The notes below the pieces were generated by a model. That model did no database searches and had not been told where the DNA came from. It was given only the letters and a program-made list of their open reading frames with translations. DNA of 64,000 nucleotides. Origin: Ruegeria lacuscaerulensis (GTDB lineage Bacteria; Pseudomonadota; Alphaproteobacteria; Rhodobacterales; Rhodobacteraceae). The translations under genes were made by a program, and so were the position numbers. Positions 37,836-46,578 of the stretch are shown piece after piece. Position 1 is the first letter of the stretch. Each line of letters opens with the position of its first letter. The DNA lies in assembly GCF_013034685.1 (NCBI RefSeq), contig NZ_WQGO01000005.1, positions 62,001-126,000 of the forward strand. Direction: 5' to 3'.

Positions 37836-38249
37836 GTGTCACATAAGCTCTTTCTCGTCGCCTGTTTTGCAGCCTGCCCCGCTCTGGCGCAGATGGGGGC
37901 TGCGGTCGATCACTGCGATGCCCAACCAGCGCCGCGTATGGACTGGCACGGCTGTGATCTGGCGCGTCAGGATTTCTCGGGCTTGGATCTCAGCCACGCC
38001 AACCTCAGCGGCGCAAAACTGACTGCAGCCAAGCTGCGCGGGACCAACCTGTCCCATGCCGATCTGACCGGCACCATCCTGATTGGCGCGGATTTGCAAC
38101 AAGTCAATTTCGCGGGCGCGGACCTGCGCGGCGCCTTCATGACCAAAGCCCAATTGGGGGGCAACAATTTCGAAGGTGCCAGATTTGACGGGGCCTATTA
38201 CAACGACGCGCGACAATGCGCCGTTGGGTCCGTTGGCAGTTGCAAGTAA
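37836..38249 (+). CDS. Exported pentapeptide-repeat protein
   Basis: A 137-residue protein starting at GTG 37836, giving the signal peptide (M)SHKLFLVACFAACPALAQ. The mature part is built of A(D/N)LxG-type pentapeptides in a row (about residues 42-118: FSGLDLSHANLSGAKL, GTNLSHADLTGTIL, FAGADLRGAFM), which fold into a right-handed beta helix. It ends with a small Cys-containing tail (QCAVGSVGSCK) that may form a disulfide. Function unknown; periplasmic location is inferred. It lies between the P460 gene and the broken metallohydrolase gene. Confidence 0.75.
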   Translation: MSHKLFLVACFAACPALAQMGAAVDHCDAQPAPRMDWHGCDLARQDFSGLDLSHANLSGAKLTAAKLRGTNLSHADLTGTILIGADLQQVNFAGADLRGAFMTKAQLGGNNFEGARFDGAYYNDARQCAVGSVGSCK

Positions 38250-38259
38250 ACAGACCGCC

Positions 38260-38676
38260 ATGATCTCGCGCCGCCAATGGATGCGGGTTGCGGGCTGTGC
38301 CATGCTGTCGGCACTGGCCCGTCCGGCGCAGGCCGATGCGCCGCAACTCGACCGTCACCCGGCCCCAGAGGTCGGCTTTTTCGCCAATGCCTGTCTGATC
38401 GAAGGCCCTCAGAGCTGTGTGTTGGTCGACGCAAATCTGAACGTGAGCGAGGCGCAGGATCTGGCGCGTCTGGTCCGCGAAACCGGCAAACCTTTGACCC
38501 ATATCGTGATCACGCACCCGCATCCCGACCACTATCTGGGCCTGCAATTTCTGGGGCCACAGTTTCCACAAGCAATTGTCGCAAGCGCAGCACAGTCTTT
38601 GACATTCATTGAAACCGCGGCCTTGGACTGGCCCAACAGGGGATGGCCAAATCCGAGCGTATTGCTGGCATGTTGA
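38260..38676 (+). pseudogene. Truncated metallo-beta-lactamase-fold hydrolase
   Basis: The frame starts 11 bases after the pentapeptide gene with MISRRQWMRVAGCAMLSALA, a twin-arginine-like leader, and continues into an MBL fold: FFANACLIEGPQSCVLVDAN and the Zn motif HPHPDH in THIVITHPHPDHYLG. It stops at 138 residues, about half the normal length, with no later His/Asp metal ligands. A different frame from 38643 still reads like protein (MAKSERIAGMLTRYPDHVF) up to 38739, so a frameshift and/or deletion around 38640 seems to have broken the gene. It is unlikely to be a working hydrolase. Confidence 0.6.
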
Positions 38677-38814
38677 CCCGCTACCCCGATCACGTCTTCC
38701 CTTTGGCTCCGCACAACAGCATCCTTGCCAGCCGATCCTGACGCTATGGCAAAAGGCAAACGCGCAAGGACCGATAATGGTTTACTTGCGGGGCGGATGT
38801 GACAAAGGTCCGAC

Positions 38815-40320
38815 ATGACACCATCATCCCCAACAGATTCGCACGACCAGGCCACAACTCATTCGTATCTGTCTGCGCTTAGGGCGACGCTGGGCGAAGC
38901 CGCCGTCCTGACCGGTTCAGATATTTCCGAGACCTACACCCGAGACTGGACCCGAGACCGGCACGGACAATGCCTGGCCGTTGTCAAACCCACCACTTCA
39001 GCCGAGGTGTCGCAGGTCTGTGCCCTCAGCCACGCCACAGGCATCGGTATCATCCCGCAAGGGGGGCATACCGGTCTGGTCGGGGGCGCGCAGCGCAATC
39101 GGGGCGATTGCATTCTGATTTCCACCCAACGCATGACCGCAATCGAAGAGATCGACGCCGACGGCATGACATGCACGGTGCAGGCGGGCGCCGTCCTTGA
39201 AACAGTGCAAACGACCCTAGGCGAGCAGGGTTTCCAGTTCGGTGTTGCCATCGGCTCTCAGGGCAGCGCTCAGATCGGGGGGCTGATATCCACGAATGCG
39301 GGCGGAGTGAATGTCCTGCGCCACGGCATGATGGGTGCTCAGGTTCTGGGGTTGGAAATGGTGCTGCCCCAAGGGCAGATCCTATCGTCGATCACAGGAT
39401 TGCACAAAGACAACCGGGGGCCGGACCCGTTGCGGCTTGCTATCGGCGCCGAAGGGGTATTTGGCTTGGTCACCCGTGCCTGCCTGCGCATTCTTCCCCG
39501 CCAGACACATAGCGCCACCGCATATGCCGGCTGCACCTCGATGCAGGGCGCGCTGGACCTGCTGCGGCATATTCGCAGCAACGGGCACGAGGTCCTGTCG
39601 GCCTTTGAAGTGATGTCCCAAAGCTGTATGCCATTGGCCCAATCCGTTGACCCCTCGATGATCCTGCCGGTCGATGCGCCCGTCCATGTGCTGATCGCGT
39701 TTTCATCCGCGATGGACCTACCGCTGCAAGACCATCTGGAGACACTTCTGGCCTCAGCATTTGAGCAAGGGGTGGTGCAGGACGCCGTCATCGCGCAATC
39801 GCAATCTCAGGCCGCCCGGTTCTGGTCCATCCGCGAAGGGCTGGTCGAAGGACAGATCAAGCGCGGCTACCACGTGCGCAGCGATGTGTCGGTTCGCTTG
39901 GGGCATGTGCCCCAAGCCGCGGTCGCGCTCGAAACCATGCTGGCTGAGGAGTTTCCGGGCTGGATACCGCAGACCTACGGCCATTTGGGCGACGGCAACC
40001 TTCACTTTAATGCCCTACCCCCGGAGTCCAAGTCCGAGGAAGAGGCGCGCGCCGTCGGAAAGACCATCGAAGCGCGCATATTTGACATTGTCACAGAGCT
40101 CGGCGGCTCATTTTCAGCAGAGCATGGCATTGGCCGCACCAAGGCCGGGTGGTTCCGAAAAACTCTTCCTGCACGTCATGATCTGTTGGCTCAGTTGAAA
40201 TTCACGCTCGACCCAAAAGGCATCATGAACCCTGGATGCCTTCTTGCCGAAAACCTGACGCATCCGCCCGACCGGGAAGATCCTAAAACAACCGGCGCAG
40301 GCAGTCCTGCAACAAGGTGA
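38815..40320 (+). CDS. FAD-linked oxidase, GlcD/D-2-hydroxyacid dehydrogenase type
   Basis: A 501-residue flavoenzyme of the VAO fold. The FAD-binding PP loop is IIPQGGHTGLVGGAQ, followed by GSQGSAQIGGLISTNAGGVN and LRHGMMGAQVLGLEMVLP. The C-terminal substrate domain has YGHLGDGNLHFN and SAEHGIGRTKAGW. This set fits the D-lactate / D-2-hydroxyglutarate / glycolate (GlcD) dehydrogenase group. LHKDNRG replaces the common LRKDNTG. Usual length is about 470 aa; here there is a polar N-terminal leader and C-terminal tail. Substrate not determinable; no glcEF partners are present. Confidence 0.85.
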   Translation: MTPSSPTDSHDQATTHSYLSALRATLGEAAVLTGSDISETYTRDWTRDRHGQCLAVVKPTTSAEVSQVCALSHATGIGIIPQGGHTGLVGGAQRNRGDCILISTQRMTAIEEIDADGMTCTVQAGAVLETVQTTLGEQGFQFGVAIGSQGSAQIGGLISTNAGGVNVLRHGMMGAQVLGLEMVLPQGQILSSITGLHKDNRGPDPLRLAIGAEGVFGLVTRACLRILPRQTHSATAYAGCTSMQGALDLLRHIRSNGHEVLSAFEVMSQSCMPLAQSVDPSMILPVDAPVHVLIAFSSAMDLPLQDHLETLLASAFEQGVVQDAVIAQSQSQAARFWSIREGLVEGQIKRGYHVRSDVSVRLGHVPQAAVALETMLAEEFPGWIPQTYGHLGDGNLHFNALPPESKSEEEARAVGKTIEARIFDIVTELGGSFSAEHGIGRTKAGWFRKTLPARHDLLAQLKFTLDPKGIMNPGCLLAENLTHPPDREDPKTTGAGSPATR

Positions 40321-40340
40321 GGCCCTCCTGGGCCTCACCT
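40315..40340. terminator. Probable terminator between FAD-oxidase and TAXI genes
   Basis: AGGTGAGGCC-ctcctg-GGCCTCACCT is a perfect ten-pair stem overlapping the oxidase stop codon and facing the end of the convergent TAXI gene. It lacks a T run, so termination is likely but not certain. Confidence 0.6.
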
Positions 40341-40366
40341 GAGATAAGCACGCGATTGCGCTTTCG

Positions 40367-41329
40367 TTATTCCAACAGACCCTGCTCGCGGTAATATTTG
40401 AGCGCTCCGGGATGAATGGGCGCGGACAGGCCCGCTGAAACCATTTCTTCTTTGGTCAGATTTGCGAATGCCGGGTGGAACGTACGGAAGTCGTCGAAAT
40501 TCTCAAAGATCGACGACACCAGCGCATAGACCGCCTCGTCCGAGACCTTGGCCGAGGTCACAAGCGTCGCGCCGACCCCGAACGTGTCCACATCCCCGTC
40601 GGTGCCGCGATACATGCCTCCGGGAATGGTCGCGGCCCGGTAATAGGCGTTGTTGTCGATCAACCCGGTCACGGCGTCACCGGTCACCGGAACCAGTTTG
40701 GCATCGCAGGTCGTCGCGGCTTCGGTCAGGTTGCCGGACGGGTGGCCCGCAGTGATGATGAACGCGTCAATCTGGTTGTCGCACAGGGCCCTGGACTGTT
40801 CCGCCGATTTCAGCTCGGCCGCCAGTGCAAACGTATCCTTTGTCCACCCTTTGGCGTCCATCAGCACCTCCATCGTGCCGCGCTGGCCCGATCCCGGATT
40901 GCCGATATTAACCCGCTTGCCTGCCAGATCATCGAAATGCTCAATCCCGGAATCGGCGCGAACCATCACGTTGAACGGCTCGGCATGGACCGAGAATACC
41001 GCGCGCAACTCTTCGAATGGCCCGGCCTCTTCAAATTTTGAGGTGCCGTTCAGCGCGTGGAACTGCCAGTCGGACTGGGCCACGCCAAATTCCAGTTCGC
41101 CCTCGCGGATCGTATTGATGTTATAGACCGAGCCACCGGTGGATTCGACCGTGCAACGCACCCCGGTTTCCTTGCGATTCTTGTTCATCAGACGGCAGAT
41201 TGAGCCACCGGTCGGATAGTACACACCGGTCACGCCGCCAGTTCCAATGGTCACGAACTCTTCGGCCTCAGCGGCCACGGTGCTAAGCGCAAGCGTCAGG
41301 GTCGACGCCAAAATCAGTTTCTTATTCAT
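40367..41329 (-). CDS. TAXI-family TRAP transporter substrate-binding protein
   Basis: A 320-residue periplasmic receptor with signal peptide MNKKLILASTLTLALSTVAA-EA. The TAXI fold is shown by IGTGGVTGVYYPTGGSICRLMNK near the mature N-terminus, ELEFGVAQSDWQ, and GKRVNIGNPGSGQRGT. TAXI receptors work with a fused TRAP membrane protein, which is absent here, so the permease must be encoded elsewhere. A strong AGGGAGGAAAT site precedes the ATG. It is the last gene of a minus-strand tauE-cuyA-TAXI set, which suggests that it binds the sulfonate or a related amino acid; that is inference. Confidence 0.88.
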   Translation of the reverse strand: MNKKLILASTLTLALSTVAAEAEEFVTIGTGGVTGVYYPTGGSICRLMNKNRKETGVRCTVESTGGSVYNINTIREGELEFGVAQSDWQFHALNGTSKFEEAGPFEELRAVFSVHAEPFNVMVRADSGIEHFDDLAGKRVNIGNPGSGQRGTMEVLMDAKGWTKDTFALAAELKSAEQSRALCDNQIDAFIITAGHPSGNLTEAATTCDAKLVPVTGDAVTGLIDNNAYYRAATIPGGMYRGTDGDVDTFGVGATLVTSAKVSDEAVYALVSSIFENFDDFRTFHPAFANLTKEEMVSAGLSAPIHPGALKYYREQGLLE

Positions 41330-41367
41330 AATTTCCTCCCTTTGAGATTGTCTTGAGTGTCGTTTGG

Positions 41368-42384
41368 TCAGGTTGGTTCAAGCTGGTCCTGATAGCCGAA
41401 CAGCGCGGGCAAACCGCCCGTGTGCAGCATCACGACCTTCTGGCCCTTGCGGATCGCGCCGCTGTCCAGAAGCCCCAAAAGCCCTGCAAAGGTCTTGGCG
41501 GTGTAGACCGGGTCCAGAAATATGCCTTCGGTCCGGGCCATAAGCTCCAGTGCCGTGCGGGTCCGGTCCCCAATTTGACCATAGCCGGGGGCAAGCGCAC
41601 CGTCCCAGACGTGGATGTCTTCCTTCACCAAAGCCGGGTCAAAACCCATCAACGCTGCCAGCTTGCCAAGAACTTTCTCCATCCGGGCCTTCTGCTGGGT
41701 TTGGTCGCGGCGGACGCAGATGCCGTAGACTTGCGCGCCATGACCTGACAGGCGCAGCCCGGTCAGGAACCCTCCATGGGTCGCGCCACTGCCGGAAGGC
41801 ACCACCGCCACATCAAATTCCGCCATCTGATCGGCCAGCTCCGCGCCGCCCTGCACATAGCCTAAGGCCCCCAGCGGTGGGTGATCGACGCCAAGATGAA
41901 TGACATAAGGTGTTCGCCCTTCGGCCCTCAGGCGCGCGGCGCGATCGTGCAACGCATTGTCCGCTCCGACCTCGTCCTCGCCCACCGGAAAGTGCATATG
42001 CTCGGCCCCCAGAATCTGCGCCAGCAGAACATTGCCCGAGCGGTAATAGGCCGGCCCCATCCCCGGTACGCGTTCTTCCAGTTGCAGCACCGACGTCATA
42101 CCCAACCGCGCCGCAGCGGCGGCGGCAGTGCGCACAAAATTGGACTGCACCGCGCCCGTGATCAAAACCGTGTCAGCCTTCTGATGCAGGGCTTCGCCAA
42201 AGTAGAATTCAAGCTGCCGGGTCTTGTTGCCGCCAAAACTCAACCCGGTCAGGTCGTCGCGCTTTAACCACAGGTCGATGCCCAACCGGTCCGACATCCG
42301 GTTCAGCCGCTCGACCGGAGTGACCTCGGTCATCAACCGGATGCGGGGAAATTCGGTCAGTTTTCGGTCAATCTGCATGTGCAT
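41368..42384 (-). CDS. cuyA: L-cysteate sulfo-lyase / D-cysteine desulfhydrase family PLP enzyme
   Basis: A 338-residue fold-II PLP enzyme of the ACC deaminase / D-cysteine desulfhydrase family. The Schiff-base Lys54 is in LSFGGNKTRQLEF, and TGAVQSNFVRTAAAAAARLG is the substrate loop. VVPSGSGATHGGFLTGL binds PLP phosphate. Start chosen at the ATG behind AGGATGACC; an ATG two codons upstream is possible. Sequence alone does not separate D-cysteine desulfhydrase from CuyA of Ruegeria pomeroyi, which splits cysteate to pyruvate, sulfite and ammonia. The neighbouring TauE/SafE exporter and divergent regulator reproduce the cuyRZA order, which favours CuyA. Confidence 0.75.
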   Translation of the reverse strand: MHMQIDRKLTEFPRIRLMTEVTPVERLNRMSDRLGIDLWLKRDDLTGLSFGGNKTRQLEFYFGEALHQKADTVLITGAVQSNFVRTAAAAAARLGMTSVLQLEERVPGMGPAYYRSGNVLLAQILGAEHMHFPVGEDEVGADNALHDRAARLRAEGRTPYVIHLGVDHPPLGALGYVQGGAELADQMAEFDVAVVPSGSGATHGGFLTGLRLSGHGAQVYGICVRRDQTQQKARMEKVLGKLAALMGFDPALVKEDIHVWDGALAPGYGQIGDRTRTALELMARTEGIFLDPVYTAKTFAGLLGLLDSGAIRKGQKVVMLHTGGLPALFGYQDQLEPT

Positions 42385-42396
42385 GGTCATCCTGTG

Positions 42397-43125
42397 TCAT
42401 CCCATCATCCAGGCCCGTCGAATGAGGGCCACGCAGGCCAGAACCGAGATCACCCGGATCGCCTGCCCAACTACGCGTTGCGGTAACTTCGGGCCAATCA
42501 AACGACCCAAAACGCTGCCCAATACCGTCGCGGCGGCAAAAGGCACCAACCACGGCGCACCAGCAAAGGCCGTCCAATCCAGCGCCAAATGCAGCGCAAA
42601 GGCGCTGCCATAGGCAACCAGAGCAACGGGTTGCACCAGTTTGCGGGCAGCTTGCGGCGACCGGCCCACCGCCAGCAGACCAAGCACCATCAACGGCCCC
42701 GGCGTGGCCGCCCAGACAGTTGCCAGGCCGGACAGACCCGAAATGGTGCGGAATCCTGATGGTCCGATGTTCTGCCCGAATGGGATCAACGAAGTTGCAA
42801 CCCCAATCAGCAGCAGCGCGGCGGTCAAAAACAGAACCGCGCGTTCGGACAAAAGCGGATAGATCAGCAGCCCCAGCGCGATCCCAGCCAGGCAGGCCAG
42901 AACCGCGTCCCGCACAAGCCCCCGGTCGCGCCGCCAGACCTGCGGGTCGGTGGCCACAAGCGACACAAGCGTGTTCAGCATCAACAGCACCGGCACCGCC
43001 GTCGCCGTGCCCAGCAACACCATCATCACCGGGGCCACCACGATGCTGAAACCGATCCCGACCCCAACCTGAAGCCCGGCCCCTAAAACGATGGCAATCA
43101 GCAAGATCAGCAAATCAGCCGACAC
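42397..43125 (-). CDS. cuyZ: TauE/SafE-family sulfite/anion exporter (CuyZ-like)
   Basis: A 242-residue membrane protein with seven to eight helices, the length of the TauE/SafE (DUF81) family. It has the two-repeat pattern of that family (ADLLILLIAIVLGAGLQVGVGIGFSIV at the start, a related glycine-rich helix FRTISGLSGLATVWAATPG in the second half). In sulfonate degraders such proteins export sulfite or sulfate released by lyases. It is the first gene of the minus-strand unit, 12 bases ahead of cuyA and divergent from a LysR regulator. Confidence 0.78.
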   Translation of the reverse strand: MSADLLILLIAIVLGAGLQVGVGIGFSIVVAPVMMVLLGTATAVPVLLMLNTLVSLVATDPQVWRRDRGLVRDAVLACLAGIALGLLIYPLLSERAVLFLTAALLLIGVATSLIPFGQNIGPSGFRTISGLSGLATVWAATPGPLMVLGLLAVGRSPQAARKLVQPVALVAYGSAFALHLALDWTAFAGAPWLVPFAAATVLGSVLGRLIGPKLPQRVVGQAIRVISVLACVALIRRAWMMG

Positions 43126-43179
43126 GGGGCAAGGTCCTTTCTGCGGTTCGCAGCGATGACCCTAGCGCTCATCTACTAT

Positions 43180-43193
43180 GATGAAAAATCATC
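43180..43193. promoter_or_regulatory. Inverted repeat in the divergent tauE/LysR control region
   Basis: GATGA-aaaa-TCATC, a five-pair inverted repeat in an AT-rich stretch between the divergent tauE (cuyZ-like) and LysR genes. It is a plausible LysR-type operator half-site pair. Position is right for autoregulation plus control of the cuy-like operon; no experimental support. Confidence 0.45.
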
Positions 43194-43231
43194 TTATTGT
43201 ATTTATTGATGCTCAAATGTTATCAACTTGC

Positions 43232-44131
43232 ATGCGCATTACCGCCCGCCAGATTGAGCTGTTTCAGATGGCCTACCGCCACAGGTCCACCCGAAAAGCC
43301 GCCGACGCCCTGCACATCTCGCAACCTGCAATCAGCCGCGTTGTGGCCGAGCTCGAGGTTGAGATGGGCGTGGCCCTGTTTGACCGCGCCGGACGAAAAT
43401 TCGAACCCACCGCCGCGGCGCATAGTTTGCAGCAGGCGGTTCAGAAACACTATCAAGGGCTGGATCGCATCCGCGACACCGCCACCCAGATCGCCCTTGG
43501 GACCGGAGGGCATTTGCGCGTGGCAACAGTTCCGGCCGTGGCCGATACGCGGGTGGCCATTGCAGCCGGACGGTTGATGGCCGAGTTTCCGGCCTTGCGC
43601 GTGGATGTGGTCGTTCTGAATGAAAGGGCTGGTCTCGCGGCCCTACGAGAAGGACGGGTGGATTGTGCGGTCGTCTCCTCGGACCCCGGAGACCCCAACC
43701 TCGCCTGCACCCGCCTGACCGATCTGGACCCGGTCGCAATCGTGCCGCGCACCGATACGCTGGCCGACAGAACCGAGGTTTCGGCGGCTGATATGGCGAC
43801 AAGACCGCTGATCATGCTAACCCCGCACAGCCCTTTTCGGCGCGCGGTCGAGATGATGTTCGACCGTGCCGGCACCTCGTTTCAGGTCCGGGCCGAGGCC
43901 GAGACACAGACCGCTCTGGTCCATATGGTGGCGCAAGGGGCCGGGTGCGCCATTGTCGATGCGAATATCCTGCGCAGCTCGGATACCGCGGGCGTTGCGA
44001 CGTTGCGCCTGACATCGCCCCTAAGCTGGCCGACCCGAATTGCGACCTTGTCCGCGTCACAAGACATCCCCGGCCTGCGCCGGTTCACCGCAGCGGTTCT
44101 GGACACCCAAGCACCCGGATCGTCACCCTAG
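43232..44131 (+). CDS. cuyR: LysR-type transcriptional regulator (CuyR-like position)
   Basis: A 299-residue regulator. I start at the ATG of MRITARQIELFQMAYRHRST because the helix-turn-helix follows directly (TRKAADALHISQPAISRVVAELE, residues ~19-41); an upstream start would add 18 unrelated residues. The effector-binding domain runs from about residue 90. The gene is divergent from tauE and cuyA, the classic LysR layout. Assignment as CuyR is by position only. Its stop overlaps the stop of the convergent RTX gene. Confidence 0.8.
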   Translation: MRITARQIELFQMAYRHRSTRKAADALHISQPAISRVVAELEVEMGVALFDRAGRKFEPTAAAHSLQQAVQKHYQGLDRIRDTATQIALGTGGHLRVATVPAVADTRVAIAAGRLMAEFPALRVDVVVLNERAGLAALREGRVDCAVVSSDPGDPNLACTRLTDLDPVAIVPRTDTLADRTEVSAADMATRPLIMLTPHSPFRRAVEMMFDRAGTSFQVRAEAETQTALVHMVAQGAGCAIVDANILRSSDTAGVATLRLTSPLSWPTRIATLSASQDIPGLRRFTAAVLDTQAPGSSP

Positions 44132-46302
44132 ATTCCGATCATAGCGGGCTCGTCTTCGACGACGATAAAGTGGTTCGCATCCAGATCGGCAACATCGACC
44201 CCCTCCAGCAACAGGCTGGAATCATCGGCATATTGCAAAAGCGCACCCTCGCTGGTCTGGATTAAATCGACCATGGGGTCGTAGGTGTCCTGGTACCCCA
44301 CATTGATCACTACGGCGTCAAAGTTGAAGTCGAAATCATCCACCACATCATGACCAAATCCGCTGACCCCGTCCGCGGAGGCATTGCGCGCAACGCCAAC
44401 CATATCGTTACCTTCACCGGTACTGATCGTGTCATTGCCCATATAGCCAGCAATCAAATCGTCCCCGGCGCCGCCCTCAAGGATATCATCCCCGGCACTT
44501 CCAAAGATCAGATCGTTGCCTGCGCCAGCTTTGACCGTAGCCGCCGCGCCAGCGGACAGATCAATATGGTCGTCCTGCGCGGTCAATATGAGGGTTTCAA
44601 AATTGATGTATTGCGCCTCGGTCGCGCCCTGTTCGACCAGATACTGAGGGTCCTCGGGATCGAAAACGAAATCATAAGCCAATTGCACGCCTTGTGCCCT
44701 GCCCGAGAAGTCCAGCGTATCGACCCCGTCGCCACCATCTACCGTGTCCAGCCCGCTCCCGGCAAACGCGATATCGTCGCCGCCCAGCAGATCAATACTA
44801 TCCCCGCCCGCAGTGCCGACCCAAACGTCATTTCCTTCGGTGCCCACGGCGGACCCTCCGATCAGGGCGACGTCTGCGGTGCCACTATTGTTAGACGGGT
44901 CCACCTCATTCTGGGCATCCGCCACCAGAATGACCTGATAGTCCCCGGCGGAAAGACCCGCATCCAAACTGGCCGATCCCGTGAGAGTTGTCGAACCTCC
45001 AGCCGTCAGAGTGGCCGAACCGCTCCAGATCACAATATCGTCGCCTGACACAGTACCGTCCGTCGACAGATAGGCCGTGAAGCCCGTATTGATTGCCGGG
45101 TCAGAGCCCAAGTTCGAGACGTCAAAGCTGAAATCAAGCTGCCCGCCTGTCGGGCCAGACAAATATCCCTCGGGTCCCAGATCCAGATCCGAGGACGCGG
45201 CGATGCTGAGCATTCCCACCGACAGGTCCACCACGGGCGCGGGCGGAGGGGTCAGGGTGACGGTATGCACAATGGTGTTGTTGTCAGGCTGCGTATCGGT
45301 CGATCCGTCATCCCATTCGACGACGCTTATCAGGTGATAGGTGCCCGGCGCGAAGCCTTCGGGCAGCCAATGCGTTCCAGTCACATTTGTCGTCATCTCG
45401 GGATCGGTGCCGCCAGTGATCACTGAAATACGCTGATCATCTTCGGAAATCGTTGCATCGGTCGAGATATAGGTGGCGACCGTATACCCCGACACATCCA
45501 TGTTCGAGGCGTCCTGAATGACATAGTCGATCTCGATCCGCGCGCCGCCGTCCAAATCAAGGTCCGATCCGTCGCCAACCGAGGCCGAAAGCAGTTGCAA
45601 ATCGGTGCTGGGAGCCTCGACAGTGATCTGAATCCATTCGGTCAGGTTGTCGGTCTCATCCTCTTCGGTCAGGGCATCGCCACTGTCCACGCGCACCGCA
45701 ACCCAATAGGTGCCGGGCTGCAAGGCGCCGGGATCAAGCGTGAAGGAAACCGAGTCGCTGCTGCCGGTCGCCAAAGCACCCAATTGCGCCGCGTCAATTG
45801 TGTCGATGATCGCCCCTTCGTCCGGAGCGGCGGCAATCACAAGGTCAACACTGGACGCGGCTGCATCAAGCACGCCGTCAGAAGCGATCGATACGCTCAC
45901 ATCCGTCACCTCACCCGGCGACAGCACGGTGTCCTCGACTTGCACCGCCTGCGCGCTCAGATTGGCAAAACGTGGCAATATCACATCAGAGGCTGTTTGG
46001 GTCATATCCGCAAACTCGAACAGCTCGACATCAGAAAGGGTGTCTGTCCCCTCGGGTCCCGAAATCTGAATGCGCCCGTCATCCAGCAGTATGACCTCAT
46101 AAGCATCGCGCGCATGGGCATAGACGGCTGTGTCGGTCCCGCTGCCACCTAGGATCGTATCATCGCCGCCGCCGCCTGTCAGACGGTCGTTACCACCTTT
46201 GCCGTCCAGCACCTCATCCGCGCTGGTTCCGGTCAGAGTGTTGTCCCGCTTGTTCCCTGAGATGACGTTGCTGTCACCCCCGCCCTTGTTTGGCTTCGGC
46301 AT
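44128..46302 (-). CDS. Secreted RTX calcium-binding protein with CARDB domains
   Basis: A 724-residue acidic protein starting at the ATG behind GCAGGAG. RTX-type nonapeptides (GGxGxDx) occur at both ends: KGGNDRLTGGGGDDTILGG near residues 34-52, and GNDVWVGTAGGDSIDLLGGD plus AGNDLIFGSAGDDILEGGAG in the last 220 residues. Between them lie about three CARDB-like beta-sandwich domains of ~110 residues (for example VAVRVDSGDALTEEDETDN and VDLSVGMLSIAAS). There is no N-terminal signal, so export would be by a type I system using a C-terminal signal; no such transporter is nearby. Likely a surface adhesin or matrix protein. Confidence 0.82.
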   Translation of the reverse strand: MPKPNKGGGDSNVISGNKRDNTLTGTSADEVLDGKGGNDRLTGGGGDDTILGGSGTDTAVYAHARDAYEVILLDDGRIQISGPEGTDTLSDVELFEFADMTQTASDVILPRFANLSAQAVQVEDTVLSPGEVTDVSVSIASDGVLDAAASSVDLVIAAAPDEGAIIDTIDAAQLGALATGSSDSVSFTLDPGALQPGTYWVAVRVDSGDALTEEDETDNLTEWIQITVEAPSTDLQLLSASVGDGSDLDLDGGARIEIDYVIQDASNMDVSGYTVATYISTDATISEDDQRISVITGGTDPEMTTNVTGTHWLPEGFAPGTYHLISVVEWDDGSTDTQPDNNTIVHTVTLTPPPAPVVDLSVGMLSIAASSDLDLGPEGYLSGPTGGQLDFSFDVSNLGSDPAINTGFTAYLSTDGTVSGDDIVIWSGSATLTAGGSTTLTGSASLDAGLSAGDYQVILVADAQNEVDPSNNSGTADVALIGGSAVGTEGNDVWVGTAGGDSIDLLGGDDIAFAGSGLDTVDGGDGVDTLDFSGRAQGVQLAYDFVFDPEDPQYLVEQGATEAQYINFETLILTAQDDHIDLSAGAAATVKAGAGNDLIFGSAGDDILEGGAGDDLIAGYMGNDTISTGEGNDMVGVARNASADGVSGFGHDVVDDFDFNFDAVVINVGYQDTYDPMVDLIQTSEGALLQYADDSSLLLEGVDVADLDANHFIVVEDEPAMIGI

Positions 46303-46578
46303 CGAAAATCTCCTGCAAAAAATCACTTTGAAAGTTGAGTGCCAAGGAATTGCGTCAACAATTTGGCGTTGTGTGACATGTAGATATGATTAATCTTAGA
46401 TTGTATTTGAACATGTTTATGTCTGTGCTTTTCGCGCCTTCCCCGGCCCAATCAGTTTCTCTCATTCTCGGAAAACGCCTTGTTTTGTGCATGCATTTCC
46501 TTTGAACTGCTGAATAGACAGGCGACCAATATGACGGCTTCCCGGCTTTCTGGTCTCGCCACGTGGGAGAGCACATAA

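Noticed and set aside
38260-38676. Beta-lactamase resistance gene
   Set aside because: Only the generic HxHxDH motif is present, the gene is half length and lacks later metal ligands.
44128-44131. Overlapping stop codons of the LysR and RTX genes
   Set aside because: The palindromic CTAG lets both genes stop on the same bases; tight convergent packing is not itself a signal of function.
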